Shown piece after piece: positions 44,110 to 59,100 of a stretch of DNA of 64,000 nucleotides (within the stretch, counting starts at the first letter, position 1; every line of letters begins with the position of its first letter). Under the pieces are notes generated by a model. It did not search any database. It was not told where the DNA came from and saw only the letters and a list, made by a program, of their open reading frames with translations. The translations under genes and the position numbers were made by a program. The stretch lies in assembly GCA_037179385.1 (NCBI GenBank), contig CM074180.1, positions 27,509,455-27,573,454 on the forward strand. The letters run 5' to 3'. The DNA is from Holothuria scabra. Its lineage: Eukaryota; Echinodermata; Holothuroidea; Aspidochirotida; Holothuriidae.

Positions 44110-47100
44110 CTGGTGAGAGAAAAGAGCAAATTGCCTTTTGTTAAGACTGGTTTTTACTTAATTTTTAAAGTATAAAGTATCATATGTTACTAAACTACGA
44201 ATTATACCGTAGGTCCCAAAAATTTACACACTCCACTTGTTTCAAACTTCACATCAATGTTGTCCTTATCATCAATATGTATATAACCTGGCGAATAACT
44301 CATCCTCTGATAGTCAGATAGGTTTTGTTGTGGAGTTAAAACTGTATTTTTGCTAAGGCTGAATGAAAGCTATGCCATGCTGATAATGCTTCATACAAAA
44401 TTTCAGAACCCATTGTTGTGGTATGCACTTTCCATTGTGACGTTTAATAAAGTAAGTAAAGTCTCTTTTAAAAAATAGCACCATTTCCCAACTATTCTAC
44501 ATAAAATACACAAAAATTTCTTGTGGGGGAACAACCAAATGACCTTATTTATTGATGTCACATGACATAATTGCATAAAACATTGAAGCACACTGTATGC
44601 ACAAAATAGCAACAGAGCTGTCTGCATTTTGCTGGTACACACTGTAATGATACATGCTTACCCCCACAGGAAAGGAAGAGTGATAGAGTTGGAGAGGGGG
44701 TGAAATTTTTTTCAGTGATATTATATGCAAATAGATATATTCTAACAACCCTGATATGAAAGAAAACTTACTGGATTTCTAAGCACTATTTCCATGTGGT
44801 TTTCATCTTGGGTGTTTCTCACTGTTGCCCTGTATGACTCTAACCTTGCACGATCTTTTAAATCTGCTATAGCATCTATAACTACTGCATGACATTTGTG
44901 TTGCTGAGCAAGTTGTATCCTTGATTCTACGTCTTCCACCAATCGTAAATACTTATCCAGTATCTGGTACAGAGAAAAACAAAAAATGAAAATGACAAGG
45001 TGAGCTAGTTTTTCAGGAATCTTGTGTTGTAATGATTGGGGTTGAAGATAAGTGTTCATAAGCTGCAATGCACTGATATTGAAAAAATAAGTTAAAATAT
45101 AAAAATAACTATAACCTTGTAGTTATCAACTGCGAAACACAATCAAGTATCGTCTTTGTCCTGGCTCCATTGAAAGAAAAGTGTCCGACTCAACACGCTG
45201 TCAGAAATACAAAGCACAAATACCACACTCTACAGCAATAGTTCAAGTGATATTGTACTGGTGTTCATAATTGTCAATCCATGCAACAGTTTCATGCTCT
45301 CACCTAATCAATGCAATGTCTTTGATGCTTCACTCGGACTGTGTGTTTGGTCTAAAGGTAAGAGCATCCGCCTCTCAAGCTGAAGGCCCGGGTTCTATTC
45401 CCAAGTCATGTCATACCAAAGACTTCAAAAATGGAACCTACTGACGTTGAGCATGATGCTCTGCATAAGCAACAGAGTAGGAAAAAACAAGTCACTGAGC
45501 CACAACTGAAGAAAAGGCCATGGCTGGCTCGACTTGAACCAATAGGTTGGAAACTGGGCCGTGAAACTCTGTCTAACTAATTGATGCTTGACTCATCAAT
45601 AACATTTATCGATCTGCATTGAAAGTACATGGGCACCATCTAATAAGGCAAATCTACGAAACTTTTCATGTTCCTTAAAAAAGTGAGAAAGATCAGGAAT
45701 CTTTTCATACCTGCAAATTTTTGGGGCAACTTGATCTTACTTGGAAGCCATAGAATTCCACTGCAGGAATTCTCTGGCTAGACATACACAACTGGGGTAT
45801 TTTAAAGACCAGCTGGATTGATGCAATGGTCAGGGAAAAGGTCATATTAAATTGCATTGGTATTAAAAGCTTTCTTCCTGAAAATACGGTACTGCACGCA
45901 ACGTCTTGAAAGTTCCACCAGATGAAGTTCTTCCCGTGGAACTACAATATAAAAGTATATTTTCTAACTTTTGTTTTAAAGGTCAATGAATAGACCTCTG
46001 TGGAAGCTGTCTGCTGCCCTCATTTGACTTTTTTCGCTACCAATACTTTTTGCCTCCAGTGCCCAGCATGAGGCATCATCCATACACCAAATATAACTTC
46101 AAAAGTATAGGAACTTACATGTGGGGGTGCATTTATGCCTGCTAAGACCTCAACCACCTTTTCAAATTTCATGGGAGCTTTAAATTTAGCTTTTCCTCTC
46201 CAATTCTGGATGAAAATAAAAAAGAAAAATGTCCATTGCAATGAAAGATGTTGCAATAAGGTATAGTTGATGTATAATCTCAAATAAATTTGCAGCACAC
46301 TTCCTGTAAAACTTAAATGTCCTAAAGACAAAGAAGAAGTAAATAATGAAAAACTACCACAATGAGACATGAATAATTTAGGCACCCCGATTTAAAAATT
46401 TTAAGATATTTGTAAGTGTTTTTATAATTTTGTCATAACTTTAATTCTGCACCACACATTTGTACATTAACTCAAAACTAACAAACAAGAGGGCAATCCA
46501 CGGAGCTGCATATCTAACATATCATGTATAACTTTACCGAGCGTTACATTATTTCCACATCTATATGTGCGCCGTAGGGCGGGGTTTGTGCCGTGCCAAT
46601 TGCATCATAAAAGTCAGGTGAGCTGTTGCAGCATTTTTCAAAATTGGATTTTGAACATTTGCCTTCGAATATCATTTACACCGAATTGTACGGGTTTTTA
46701 ATGGGGTGTGATATGATATTTGTAAAATACTGTATCTAATCTTGCAATACACAACAGTTTTTGTTTCCGTGTCATGCCCACTTTAACCTTTGACCATCTT
46801 TAACGTGAACTATGTCCTTGGTTGCCATGACAACCACACATATCCGTACAACTTGTCATGCCTAGGCTATATTGCCTTAAACTTTCGGATTTGTGGGATG
46901 CTTCCGTTAAGAGTTATAGTAAATACAAAAAAAGTATTTTACCTCCTGTCGCATGAACTTTGGTCTTGGTTGCCATGGAAACTACATATTTTGGTAGTAC
47001 TAAGCTACCCTATTATACTTGTGAAGTTTCATGTAAAATTAATGTTTTTCTTTTGAAATTCTAGTACAAAATAGTAAAAAAAGTGGTCTTGTGCAAAATG

Positions 47101-50100
47101 TGACCTTCGACCTCTGACCTTTGACCTTTACTTCCAAGGGCCTGGGAGACATAAGTTCTCACCCTGGGGTACCCACCTATCAATTTTGAAAAGAATCAGT
47201 CCAGTCCACAAGGAGGAGTTTGAGGGACAAAAAGGTTGTTTTACGAACAAATTATCACTTGACTTGAAAAATTTTTGTTCAACTCTATCACTTGACCTTT
47301 GACCTCTGTTGCTATGGCAACCACATATTTTGGTAGGTCTAGATGCAATCATCATATGTGTGAAGTTTCGTGTCAGGAGGACGATTACTTTTGGAAATAT
47401 AGCAGAAAAGGTGATTTCACTAAATTTGACCTTTGACTTGTAACCTTTAACGTTCACTTCCAGTTGTGTATTAAAATGCAATTGTTCCACCTAAGGTACC
47501 ATCCTACCAAGTTTGAAGATAATCAGCTTAGCAGTTAACAAGATATTAGGAAAACAAAATTGGACACACACACCAACACACACACACACACACGGACAGG
47601 TTTTGACCCCTTTATCATCCCTGGACCTTCAGTAACCCCGGGGTACCTCACTATAGGTTAGACCTTGAGACTAGCAAATTGGGAAAATTTATGGTTACCA
47701 TGGTAACCATTGCGATTTAGGCTGGCATTGCCATATATACCCCCATAGGCAAAGTGACTACAATATCTCATCCTCCTCATGGAGCGATGAGATAAAAATG
47801 CTGTGTGATTACAGTCTAACATTGTCTTTCGTCACAATGTAGTGGAGGATGTCTACCCTTGCATCTCAGTGGGATTTTTTTACCCAATGAATATTCAGAA
47901 ATTTTCATTCAACAGTAATTAACACAAAATTAACATATCTGCTCACCTGAAAGACTTCTTGAATGTTTCTATATTCTAGGAAACAATACGTTTGGAAAGG
48001 GAAAATGAGGTACTGGTACAAAAGATTAATATTCTCTGTCAGACTCTGATAGCCCTTTAAAGGCTTTCAAATCTCACCCCAGATGGTAACAATTCTTTTT
48101 ATTGTCTATAGCCAATCATACAATTTAAACCACAGCATGAGAAGACAACCAAGATAGGCCAACAGTAGCTTGCACTTAGCTTTAATTGACTGAGGCAAAT
48201 ACCTTTCCAAACACATTGTGTGAAATTACAATGCAACTGACAGCGGCATGCTTGACCAACCTAATTGAAAGTGTATTTTTTTAATGAATGTCAATCGAAG
48301 TGAAGTTATCGACTGTGTTTAAATCTCCAGCATTTTGTCCAAATATGTTTGGGCAGAGAGTTACTCACAACTCCTGTGTTTAAAGGGAATGCCATATCCT
48401 TTTTTAATTTTATTTTTGCAGCCATCATGTCTCATCTTTCCTAAAGTTTGTAAAGTCATTTCAGAGCAAATTAAAAGTGAATTGGATGATGAAATGTGAT
48501 GTGGTGAGAGGGGTAAAAAAAGTGGACTCATCATGTCTCGTCTTCCCTGAAGTTTGTATATTTATTTCAGAGCAAATTTAAAAGCATCAAACGAGCATTT
48601 ACAACAACAGACATCATCTTCAGCGAGGAGAAACTTTGACACAAGTGGGATCACAGAATTTTATGATGACTGAGGAGAACAGAAGGGACTTAAATACAAA
48701 TCATATGCTAAGTCAATCATGGCTTATGAACATGTGCTACCGATATGTATATGTGGCTATGGGGACAAGAGGGGTGGGGCAGTAACCTAGAAGAGATGTC
48801 TATGCTCAACTCCACTCCCTAAACGAATGTCTACTGAATGATGCCAAGAGTTTTGGACAGAAACTTGATGTAAAATCTGATTTTTCATCATAGCATTTCA
48901 GTAAGGACAATTCATTTAACATGTCAGTGTACCTTTGTACTCTGGCAGTAATTAAAACTGAACACCTGGACTGAAACCACAGACAGTCACATAATAACTG
49001 TGTTGCATACCAGTCATACAATAGGTATTACCAGATAAAAGGTGTTAGACACTGTACACACCAGTACGTAGGTGGCATCTAGCTACTGCATGATTTAAAT
49101 TACACAGTTTTGAATATTTATTAACAATCAATTATTCTTCATAGGACAAAAATTGCTGTGAGTATACGATTGTTTCGTTTAGTATTCATATGTACTGGCA
49201 GGAGAGAAATGACTGAGCCAAGAATATTTTATAGAGTTACTTCATATTCAAGGGAGTAGCAGCATCCATACGCAAAAATATCACTTATTTTGGTACCAAA
49301 TATGTCACTTTTCAGAGTAAACTCCTTGCCAACACTGTTTATAATTAGGAAAATTTTCCAAAAGATACTTCCTACCCCGTGAAAAAAGTTTTCCTGTGTT
49401 AACACTTTTGTTGATCTTTAAATAGTTTTGAAAGACAATGAAAATAAACGTTCTTTTAACTGACATACATTTCTAGAAATATTTTCATACAAACATAAAA
49501 ATGCTTTTAACTCTAGCAAAATTTCACCTTGGCTGTGAAGAGTGCTTCTATACTGTTCCAATCCTTGACTCTGCTCCTAGCCCTCAAAGCTGTGTACAAG
49601 TACTGTTTCTCTGTGATCTTGAATTCATTCTTCACTGCTGTAGGACTGCTTACTGATGTCTATAATGAAATGAAGGGGAGAAAATAGCATCAATTCTTAA
49701 AGTTTTAACAAGAATAAATACTACTGTACACCTACAAGTTTGAAAAAGGATCATTTCAATACATTGATGAATAATTTCATATTGTTATGTTCCCTATAGT
49801 TTACAATTTACATGCTGTTTCGATTGTGCTAAAAAAGTTTATTTTCTAACCTCAGTAATCTATTGTTCAACTGAGGTATATCAGGTGGCCAAACCGACTG
49901 CTGGAGGTCTACTATTATCACTTCGCTGAGCTTCTAGTCCACTTGGGTTGCAAAAAATGACACGGTACTATGAGGCTAGGGCTTCTTGACTTGAATAAAA
50001 TGCCTTTGCATGGAGTATTACTGTCTGTCAATCATCAAATTGTGTAATTGGGCAAGAAAGGAAATCAACTGTATATTTTTACCGTGACCATTTTGTCATG

Positions 50101-53100
50101 TAGTACAAGTATAGCAAGTGTAGCACTCCCACATACACAAGAGAGCTTACAAATAATTCTACTCTCTTTGAATATGCATCTCCCACAAGCAATCATTAAT
50201 CGCAGGCAACAACAAGCAACATGCTATTTTAAGCCATGCTGAATTTATTGAGTCCCAACAAATACAGACATTTGACAAATCTTATGCCTGCATTTACTAG
50301 TGACACCCACAGCCTGGCCTCCGGCTAAAGGGCACTGGATTATTTTCCCTAATCCATTGCTTATATGGACCATCATGTACAATGGCAGTGGGTTTCATTT
50401 TTTGAGTCTTTGGTATAGCCCAGCTTGGACCTTCTGAGTAGGAGTGGGATGCTCTCCCAACCAGACTGCATACTCAGTGAGTGTGATAGGACCTTTCATA
50501 GGACTAATACACATGTAGGACTGATGTGAAGTTTCTTGCTCAAGCCAACATTCCGAGAAATAAACTGCATCCAAAATTTTGGACCTTACTTGTGAAACGT
50601 ACACAGAGCCATAATAGCCCACATTTTACCATCTCATGCCAATTACACACCTTCTACAATGAGAATTTGATGGGACATATGCCGCATGGCTAGAAGAATT
50701 GCTTTAGCAACTATAAATAGATCCATTGGCCACCTCTTTGGTAGAATTTGATTAATGTTTGGCTGATCGTTAACATACATCTAGTCTTGTAATTAGTCAT
50801 GAAGCAGAGTCTAGCTGGGGAAGCTGCAGGAATACTTTGTTACAGTACACCTTACAGTAGTAGCCCAGCCTGATCCTGCTATAGACCTTGTGCATTGATG
50901 ACATACTGACATCATTCTTTGAACAGAACAATGGAACATGCGGCCACAAGCGGCCCCATGCATAAGAATTCACCCTGCTCTTGCAGCAGACTATGCGTGA
51001 ATTCAACTAGTAGGCAAATCACCTGTCTGCATTTGTCGGTGTTGGTTTGTTTTGCCCCAAAGGAGGCATACTTTGTGACATCAAGTGCACAGGGTCTATT
51101 GTAATGAGTACAGCAATAAAGCATGACCGAGTTAGTTAGATGTAGTTTTATGGCACAGTTTCTAACTAATTGGTTTAAGTCGGATTGGCTATGGTCTGTT
51201 TTCACCTACTAAGTGACTGGCATATTTTGCCAACTTTATTACTTTGCATGACTGAGGCAGCTGTAGCCTATACTTTAAACATAGTGCTTAGATCAATTAC
51301 AAATAAAACCTTACTTCAGGATCATTGTAGTGATATAAACAAAGATAAAACAGAGTTGTGATGAGGGGCTGAAAATACAATGATGCCTTTCTTGGTAGCT
51401 GATTGAAAGGTGGTCGACCTTGGCTCTGAGCTCTTGCATCTTCAGGCTGGATGAAAACAAAAATACTGAGTGAATAAGTTGAGATTCTAAACTTGAGCAC
51501 ATCAGAATTCCAGATGTTGATCTATGGTTAAAAGTCTCAAATCTACTCATTAAAGTGACCATATGAAGCAAAACAAACACAATTTTAAAACGGAGGGTAA
51601 CAACATTATCAATGTATTATATGCTGGAAGAAGAAAGTAGTTAGTTAGTTAGTCACATAGAGTTTTACCAACATATTGGTTAAAGTCAAGCCAACCATGG
51701 CCTTTTTCCAATTGTGTCTCACTGGCTATAATGTGAGCTAACATATGGTATTATCTACATATAACTATCAGAACCTTTTATATTATATAACAATACTAAT
51801 CAACCCTACTGATACCAGTATTGTAGCCAGACTGCATTTTTATGTGTGAGTTAGGAGCAAAGATGGGTGGGGAGAAGAGGAGGAAACATCACTCTTTGAA
51901 TTTTTGGTGACATCACACTTAAAAGGAACATTCTAATCTTACTTTCATAAGGGATGAAAATTTTGTGAGTATAAAGGTTGCTTTAAATGTGTCTGCATGT
52001 TTCATTTGCAGATAAAAAAAACACAAAAGATGCTTTATAATAATCTTCCGGTATGACATCATATTTCCCACAATTCAATGTGTTAATGTGGATTGAATAT
52101 TTTCTTTATAAAGTCATAACCTCTAAATGCAACATGCTATCGAGATGGAATTTTCACTAATAAAGAAAACAAAAGTGTCATGGTTTTTTGAAGCCCTTGA
52201 AATTTGTCATGAGATTATCCCTTTAATGAAAAGAAAAAGGTCTAGTAACTCACCTCAATTTGGAGTTGTCTATTTAATAACATGATTAACTCTTGCACCA
52301 TCGTTGCTTCATAGTCTAGAGAATCTATCACACTAAACCATCTACAAATAAAGAATAATTTGAAAATAAGACATGACCCTAAATAAAGGAATGTTTGAAA
52401 CATACTAATCTCAAAAATAAAAAGACCTACAGCAGGAACTGCTGCTGTTTCTCAACCCTTCTGATGTAATGACCAGTTCAGTTTTTAATTTATTTTGAAC
52501 ACAATCATGGTACACACTTTATGCATAACTTTAACTTAAGTTAGGCTACCATGATGTAACACTTTACACCTAGCAGCAATTGTACAGTGTAAATTGGACT
52601 TAATATATAGGTAGTGCTGCTTGGTATCAGTGTTGTGACAAGTCACGACTCTAGTCACTTCCTATCAAAATGATAGTGACTTGATAAAGATCCGGAGTAA
52701 TTTCCCCATTGAAATAGTACAGAGACTCGAGTCCCTTATAAGTTTGCAAACTGGTGACTTGAGTCACTAATCTAGCGACTCGATTACAACACTGGTTGGT
52801 ATAGGGCAAGAGCAGTCCCTGCTAACTTACACTGAAGAAACAACGAATCTCAAAATTTTCTTCTCATTTCTCTAGAAAGTATCTGTCATAATATTTTGGG
52901 ACTTACATGTTGCATATATTCAAGATAAACAAAGCAGTAAATTTCACAGAAATTGACCAGCAGTTGCAGATGATAAAAGCTTTTGAAGGGACACACAGAC
53001 ATTTCACCCACAGTACTTTGTGGGTTGAGCTAAAAATCCAAGAAAATACTGCAACCACTGTAAATACTGAATATTTGGGTGGAGGACTTACCCATAACAC

Positions 53101-56100
53101 TTTGATACTGCACTTTGCCGACTCTCAGGACTGCTAATTTCACATGCCTTTTTCAACCTCCATATCTGAAAGACAAATCATTCTTAACTATTTTCGACTG
53201 TTTAAAGTTCTCCCACATCCATCAAAGAAAACCCTTTTGTGGTCAAAGAATATCTAAAGGCCAATTTTGATATATTTCACTAGTTTTCCGAGGAAACTTT
53301 TGTAACTTTATTATGTATAAATAAGTGGATTAGATGTAAGTCACCACAAAATAAAAATATGTTAAAACCCTCATGAGTAAAAATGAAAGCTTTGTTAAAA
53401 TTTGCAGCCTTATCAACTGACTGAAGAAGACACATTGGGTTGAAAAATTAAAATTAGTGACAAGAACATTACATTACATACATTTTAGCTTTTTTAGGAA
53501 GCACTGTTATTGCCAGAGGTTATTACTAGAGAGGCTGAATAGTGTAATAATGATTGGGGAGGCAATTTACTCTCAGTGCCATGGTAATGCATAGGGCTGT
53601 GAACGTTTAGCAAAATAACTAAATGTTTAATCTCAAAAATTTGCGATCGTTTAGCGATTAATAGCGATTACCTTATCACAAAACAAAGTAATTTCAGTAT
53701 GTAGTGACTGATACTGAATGTAATGCAGAAATAATAAATAGTTGATATCTTGATTGGTAAAATCAAATTATTCTGAAACTTTGAAGCATACAAGGTTCAA
53801 ATATGCCCAGAATGTTCCATTTAACTGAAACCAGGGATCATCAGAACATACAAATGGATATAAAACTCTCAAAAACAGGTTTTGTGATTAATCGATTGTA
53901 GCTTTGTACTAAACGCTACAAGATCACAGCCCTCGTAATACAATGTAAACTTAACTTAACTCAGTGAACTATTGATGGAAAACTAATACTAGAAACAAAC
54001 TTCACTATATGAAAATTATGCACTATGTCACTGGGTAACCAAAAAGATTAAACCTTTCCTCAAAAATCATCATATTAGCATTAGCAGCTCAACCAGGTTC
54101 ATCGAAACTGTATCCAAACATGTTGCACTTTAAGTACATTCCTCATGAGTATGACAGTTATATAACACCCCTTTTTGAGGAAGCATCGATAATTCATAAT
54201 TAGTTTGTTTTTTCTTTTTCATTAATACATCTCAGAATTTAAAAACTTCTTTGTTTTACCTTCAGCTAGCATGGTTATATTTGAATGATTAGAAAATTAT
54301 TTGCACATGTAATGTTGATACCTGTGACAAACAGCTGACAATTCAAATTTAAATACTTGATGTCAACATAAACTGTTTAAACAATAAGACAAAGATAAAA
54401 AATTCTGTTTGTACTCACTGCTGCATCATCAGTTCTTGAAAGATTACTAGCAAAAGAAGAAAAAATGAATTTTGCTCAAAATGTGTCCATATACTTTAAT
54501 CTAGATGTATGGAATACATAATATGTTAGTTCCTTAGTAAAATTACATGTCAGAAGTTTCCATTTAGATAAACAAAGAAGCTAAAACAAAATGAGAGATT
54601 TTTTGTCGTTAAATAATGGTTTAACATATAAAATGATATATAGCCAGAACTGTTTGTGATAAAAGACTGGTTACTGGTATCACAATACCTTTACTTGTAG
54701 CTTTAGCTGATAACAATACACAAAATTTAAGTAGACTTGCTTATAAAACAGTAATTAAAGGTAAATTAACGATAAAGTATTCATTGGCAATGGAAAAAAA
54801 GCACCATTGTAGGTTAATGCATCAAGCAAAAGCAATCACTACCAAGAATAGGAATGAACATACATTATCAGCCATATGATGAACCAATTCAACACACAAC
54901 ACACAAATAATTATATATAGTTGACTATATTGACTAACATGTGTTTAGTTCTTCAGACTGAATCAGTCAGACAAACTAATGGAAGAAAGCAAAAAAAAAA
55001 AATGAGTATCGCACTATCGAAAGATTTTCCCCACGAGCCCCTCTAAGTGGGAATCCATAATTTAATTCCTGCTGCAATCTCACGTCTGCAAATCCAAAGA
55101 GGAAAGCTTTAAGGCCATGTTTCAACATAAAAATACATGAAAAACTGTTGCAGGTGGCAGGTCTACATTCAATTTCTACAGTCAGCTAAGCGGGCATTAT
55201 CCTGATGTAAACTTATGATAATGCATCTTAAGCTACTCCAATTTGCTTGGGACCATGCTGCTTTAATGAAATACTACAAATGAGATTTTATTTCTTTTCC
55301 TTTATTCAAATCAAAACATCGTTGTGTATGAAAAAGCAAACAAGTTAAACCACTCTGGACCTGTGCATTAGAACTCTCTGGGGTTAATGCTTTCTCTAGA
55401 TGCACTCAAACTGGGTCTTCCATCAGGGGGTGTGAGTCGGTTTTTAAAAAATGTAGGAAGAAAGCCGGACTTGGCAAACACAGGCCTGAGGATGGATTTG
55501 AGGGGAAGGGTGTCCCCTCCCATTTGGAATATTTTGGCTCTCATAGGGAGTCTTAGATGCAAAATAGTGCCATCCATTTAACTTTGGGGACTGAGGTTTG
55601 GGTAATGAAATTTTCCAATTTTATACAAAAGAAAATTTGTTCATTTGTCCTGCACCACAAAATTATGATTGGCCATCAGCAGAAAATCACAATACGCCAT
55701 GCTCACTGCTACTGATTTTGAACTCACATACACGAAGTTAGTTATGAGTTCTCCATGCTTTTAACAAAATCTGTAAGGGCTGAAAGGTTGTGAAAGTCTT
55801 TTAATTTTGACATCCATTCATATGTAAAGTTAACACAGTCTGTAATAATCAAAATGTGGATTTTCAAAAAAGTGGGAATTTAAATTGGAAGAGTAAATGT
55901 AAAAAGCAGAACTCCACTAAAAGGGGGAGATTTCACACCCTTGTATTATTAGTTTTACTATTATTATTGATTTAATAAAGTGCACAATCAACCCTGGAGT
56001 TAACTAATGCGCTGTATGTATAAATGAACCAGAATGCAAAAATGCATTGAGGTTTCGATGATACATAAATGTTCCGTTTCAAAGAGTGCCATCATGCACC

Positions 56101-59100
56101 ATTATCTTCTCATTCAAATGTTATACTAGCATGTTCAAAAAACAATTTTGTCATTCCAGATGACCTTTTGACCTCCACCAAAAACAATAGGGACCACCTC
56201 CTGACCATAACACATCTACGTACTAAATATGAAATCTATTCAAGCTTTCTATCTTGAGATATTGTGTTAACGAGATTTTCAGACTTTGACCCCCAGTGAC
56301 CCCAGATGACCTTTGAGCTATGCCAAAAACAATAGGGACCATCTACTGACTATAAGGCATCCACATACCAAATATGAAATCTTTCCAAGTTTCCTACCTT
56401 GAGATATCGCACTAACAAGGTTTTCATACTTTGACCCCTGATGACCCCAGATGACCTTTGACCTCCGCCAAAAACAATAGCGACCATCTACTGACTATAA
56501 CACATCCACATACTAAATATGAAATCTGTTCAAGCTTTCTACCTTGAGATATTGTGTTAACGAGATTTTCAGGCGATGACCCCTGGTGACCCCAGATGAC
56601 CTTTGAACTACCCCAAAAACAATAGGGACCATCTACTGACTATAACGCATCTACATACAAAATATGAAATCTATCCAAGCTTCCTATCTTTAGATATTGT
56701 GTTAACAAGGTTTTCAGACTTTGACCCCTGGTGACCTTTGACCTCAACCAAAAACAATAGGGTGCTTCCTCTCAATATGGTGTATCTATGTACCAAATTT
56801 GAAAACTGTCACACATTCCTATCTTGAGATATCGTGTTAACAAGCAAAGTGTCACAAACACACACACATACACACACACACGCACACACACATATATACA
56901 TACACACATACACACGCACGCCATCATGATTGCATTGGTTTCTCTTATCATCGAAACCAAAAACAGTTACAAAACCCAACATAAAAATAGACAAAACAAT
57001 CCCAAAAGTGAAGGTGCAGGATAAAAAAGAAGCAAAGCCAACAACAAACAATTGGTACATAGAGATCAGCCACGTTTTTAACTTAGCCTTGTATCATGCA
57101 CCACTGCATTGATCCCCAGGATGTATTATCCTGTACTTATGCAGGCTTGTTTAATGTTTAATTCACTTACTCCATCTCCTTGCCAACATCATCCCTTTGC
57201 TGAAGTTTCAGGAATGCAATGTATTGATTTACAGCATCAGGTCTTTTCCTCATTTCCTCGTAGAATATTGAACGGCTGAGTGTTCTTTTCAGAAAGATAA
57301 CCACCTAAGAGGAACAGTGGTGTTGAAGTTGATAACAGTTTCATTCTTTTAAATATCAAGCAGCTCTACAAGCCTGTGCACAATATTACAACTATAGCGG
57401 TTATGCTGCTGAACCTCAATACTTGGGTAAATATCATGTCAATATCTCATTCATCTTCAATAAGGTCACTCTTTTGACAAATGACTTCCAGTTTTTTCCA
57501 AGTCATTGAATATATCTCTATTTTCCTGATTTTATGAAGAGAACATACTTTTCCATCATCAAAATATGTTTCAATAGTTTGAAACAACTTAACAACAGCA
57601 TGCAAAAGTTTTATTTATACTTACCACCAATATTGCATTGCCATCATGGTAACCAACAACAGCATCAAGGAGGGCCACTTTATCTTTTAAAGATTTATAA
57701 GGCTCCAAAGAATACTTCTCTCCAGACATGATTCTAGAGACAGTATCAGCAATTGGTAACTTTGACCATCTGGACTTATTTAAACTCTAGAAATCAAAGA
57801 TATTTTAAAGTAGGAGTAAGAAAATAAGAACACATATCTAGAACACATTTCAACTACTAAGAAAATGTCAAAATTGTTTTGGAAGATTTAGTAGGATGAA
57901 AAATTATTGACGTGTGACTAATTGTTAACATAACACACAATTTCTGTTATTTTCCATATGAAAGTGTATGGATAGTGTCAATGTAGTAAAATTTTGCAAT
58001 ATTTACTGGTAGGGTTTCATTGAAACAAAATGTAATCAACAAAATCTCATGACTATAGTGGTTATAAGAGTCTATCAACAGGATAGACACCTACTTTGAC
58101 ACGTGACCTGCACTTACCACTATTTTCCTTTCCAAAGATACATTCTCTGCCATCAGTTGTGTAGCTTCTGAAATTGACAGCTTGCCATCTCTTTTAATGG
58201 CTGAAATAGAGGACAAAACAAAACCGAAAAACTATTTAAACTATTGATGCTTAACTATGACTATTTCATGACAAAATAATATCTTAGATTTGATAAAACT
58301 TTAATGGCAGAATGATCCTGACAAACAAATGAGTAGATGTATTTACTTGAAAAAATTAAAATACCGATATGGGCTAAATTTCATGATATTTCCATGATTT
58401 CTGTAAATTTTTACAATATTACATGTTTTTTCCATGCTTGGAATATGAAGATAAAATTTCATGACTTTTCAAGGTTGTGGGAACCCTGTTATACAGATTA
58501 CAATCCAATAAAAAGTGGTTGGGAATCTATCCACAATAATATGTCATTAAACAAATACAAATAAATGTACTCTTTATACATAAGAAGTAAATATAAAAGC
58601 GCATCATTCCATTTACAAAATGAATGACAAATTGGAATGTTTTATTTGTTATGTAAGGGGACAAACTTACTGTGGAATACTTGAAGTCATAATTTAATTT
58701 TATCAGGCAATAAACTCTAAGAGGTATATGGTTAATTCCAAAACTCTATAAATATTATTCTTTCTATCCAAGACCAAGCACATATGGCAAATGGCTACAT
58801 TCAATGTAGCACCTCCGTTGCTGCTGTTTTCTGTAACTTTTCTTAGAGAGCTAAAAAAACTTGTAGCTGTGTGGATTACTTCAGCTATTACCAGTTAACA
58901 CTGAAAACCCAGTGGACTGGTACAAACTAATTTATGGGGCAAATGGCAAGTTTAATTTATGGGGCAAATGGCAAGTTGTCTGAAAGTCAAAGAAATAAGA
59001 ACAAATGCGAACATTTGCTGGACTCCTCCACCAGCTTGTTACATAGTGTATTTAACCATGGAAATAAACCAAAACTCAAGTTATTGACTTACCGTCCTCA

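Noticed and set aside
45334..45410. Genuine tRNA gene
   Set aside because: A and B boxes are present, but the acceptor stem is not formed and the sequence continues into a SINE body with copies elsewhere.
55368..55581. Overlapping open frames on both strands in a VIPAS39 intron
   Set aside because: Mutual shadows with no recognised motif and no splice-site support.
56824..57024. Open frames rich in His-Thr or Cys-Val over the (CA)n tract
   Set aside because: Translation of a dinucleotide microsatellite.
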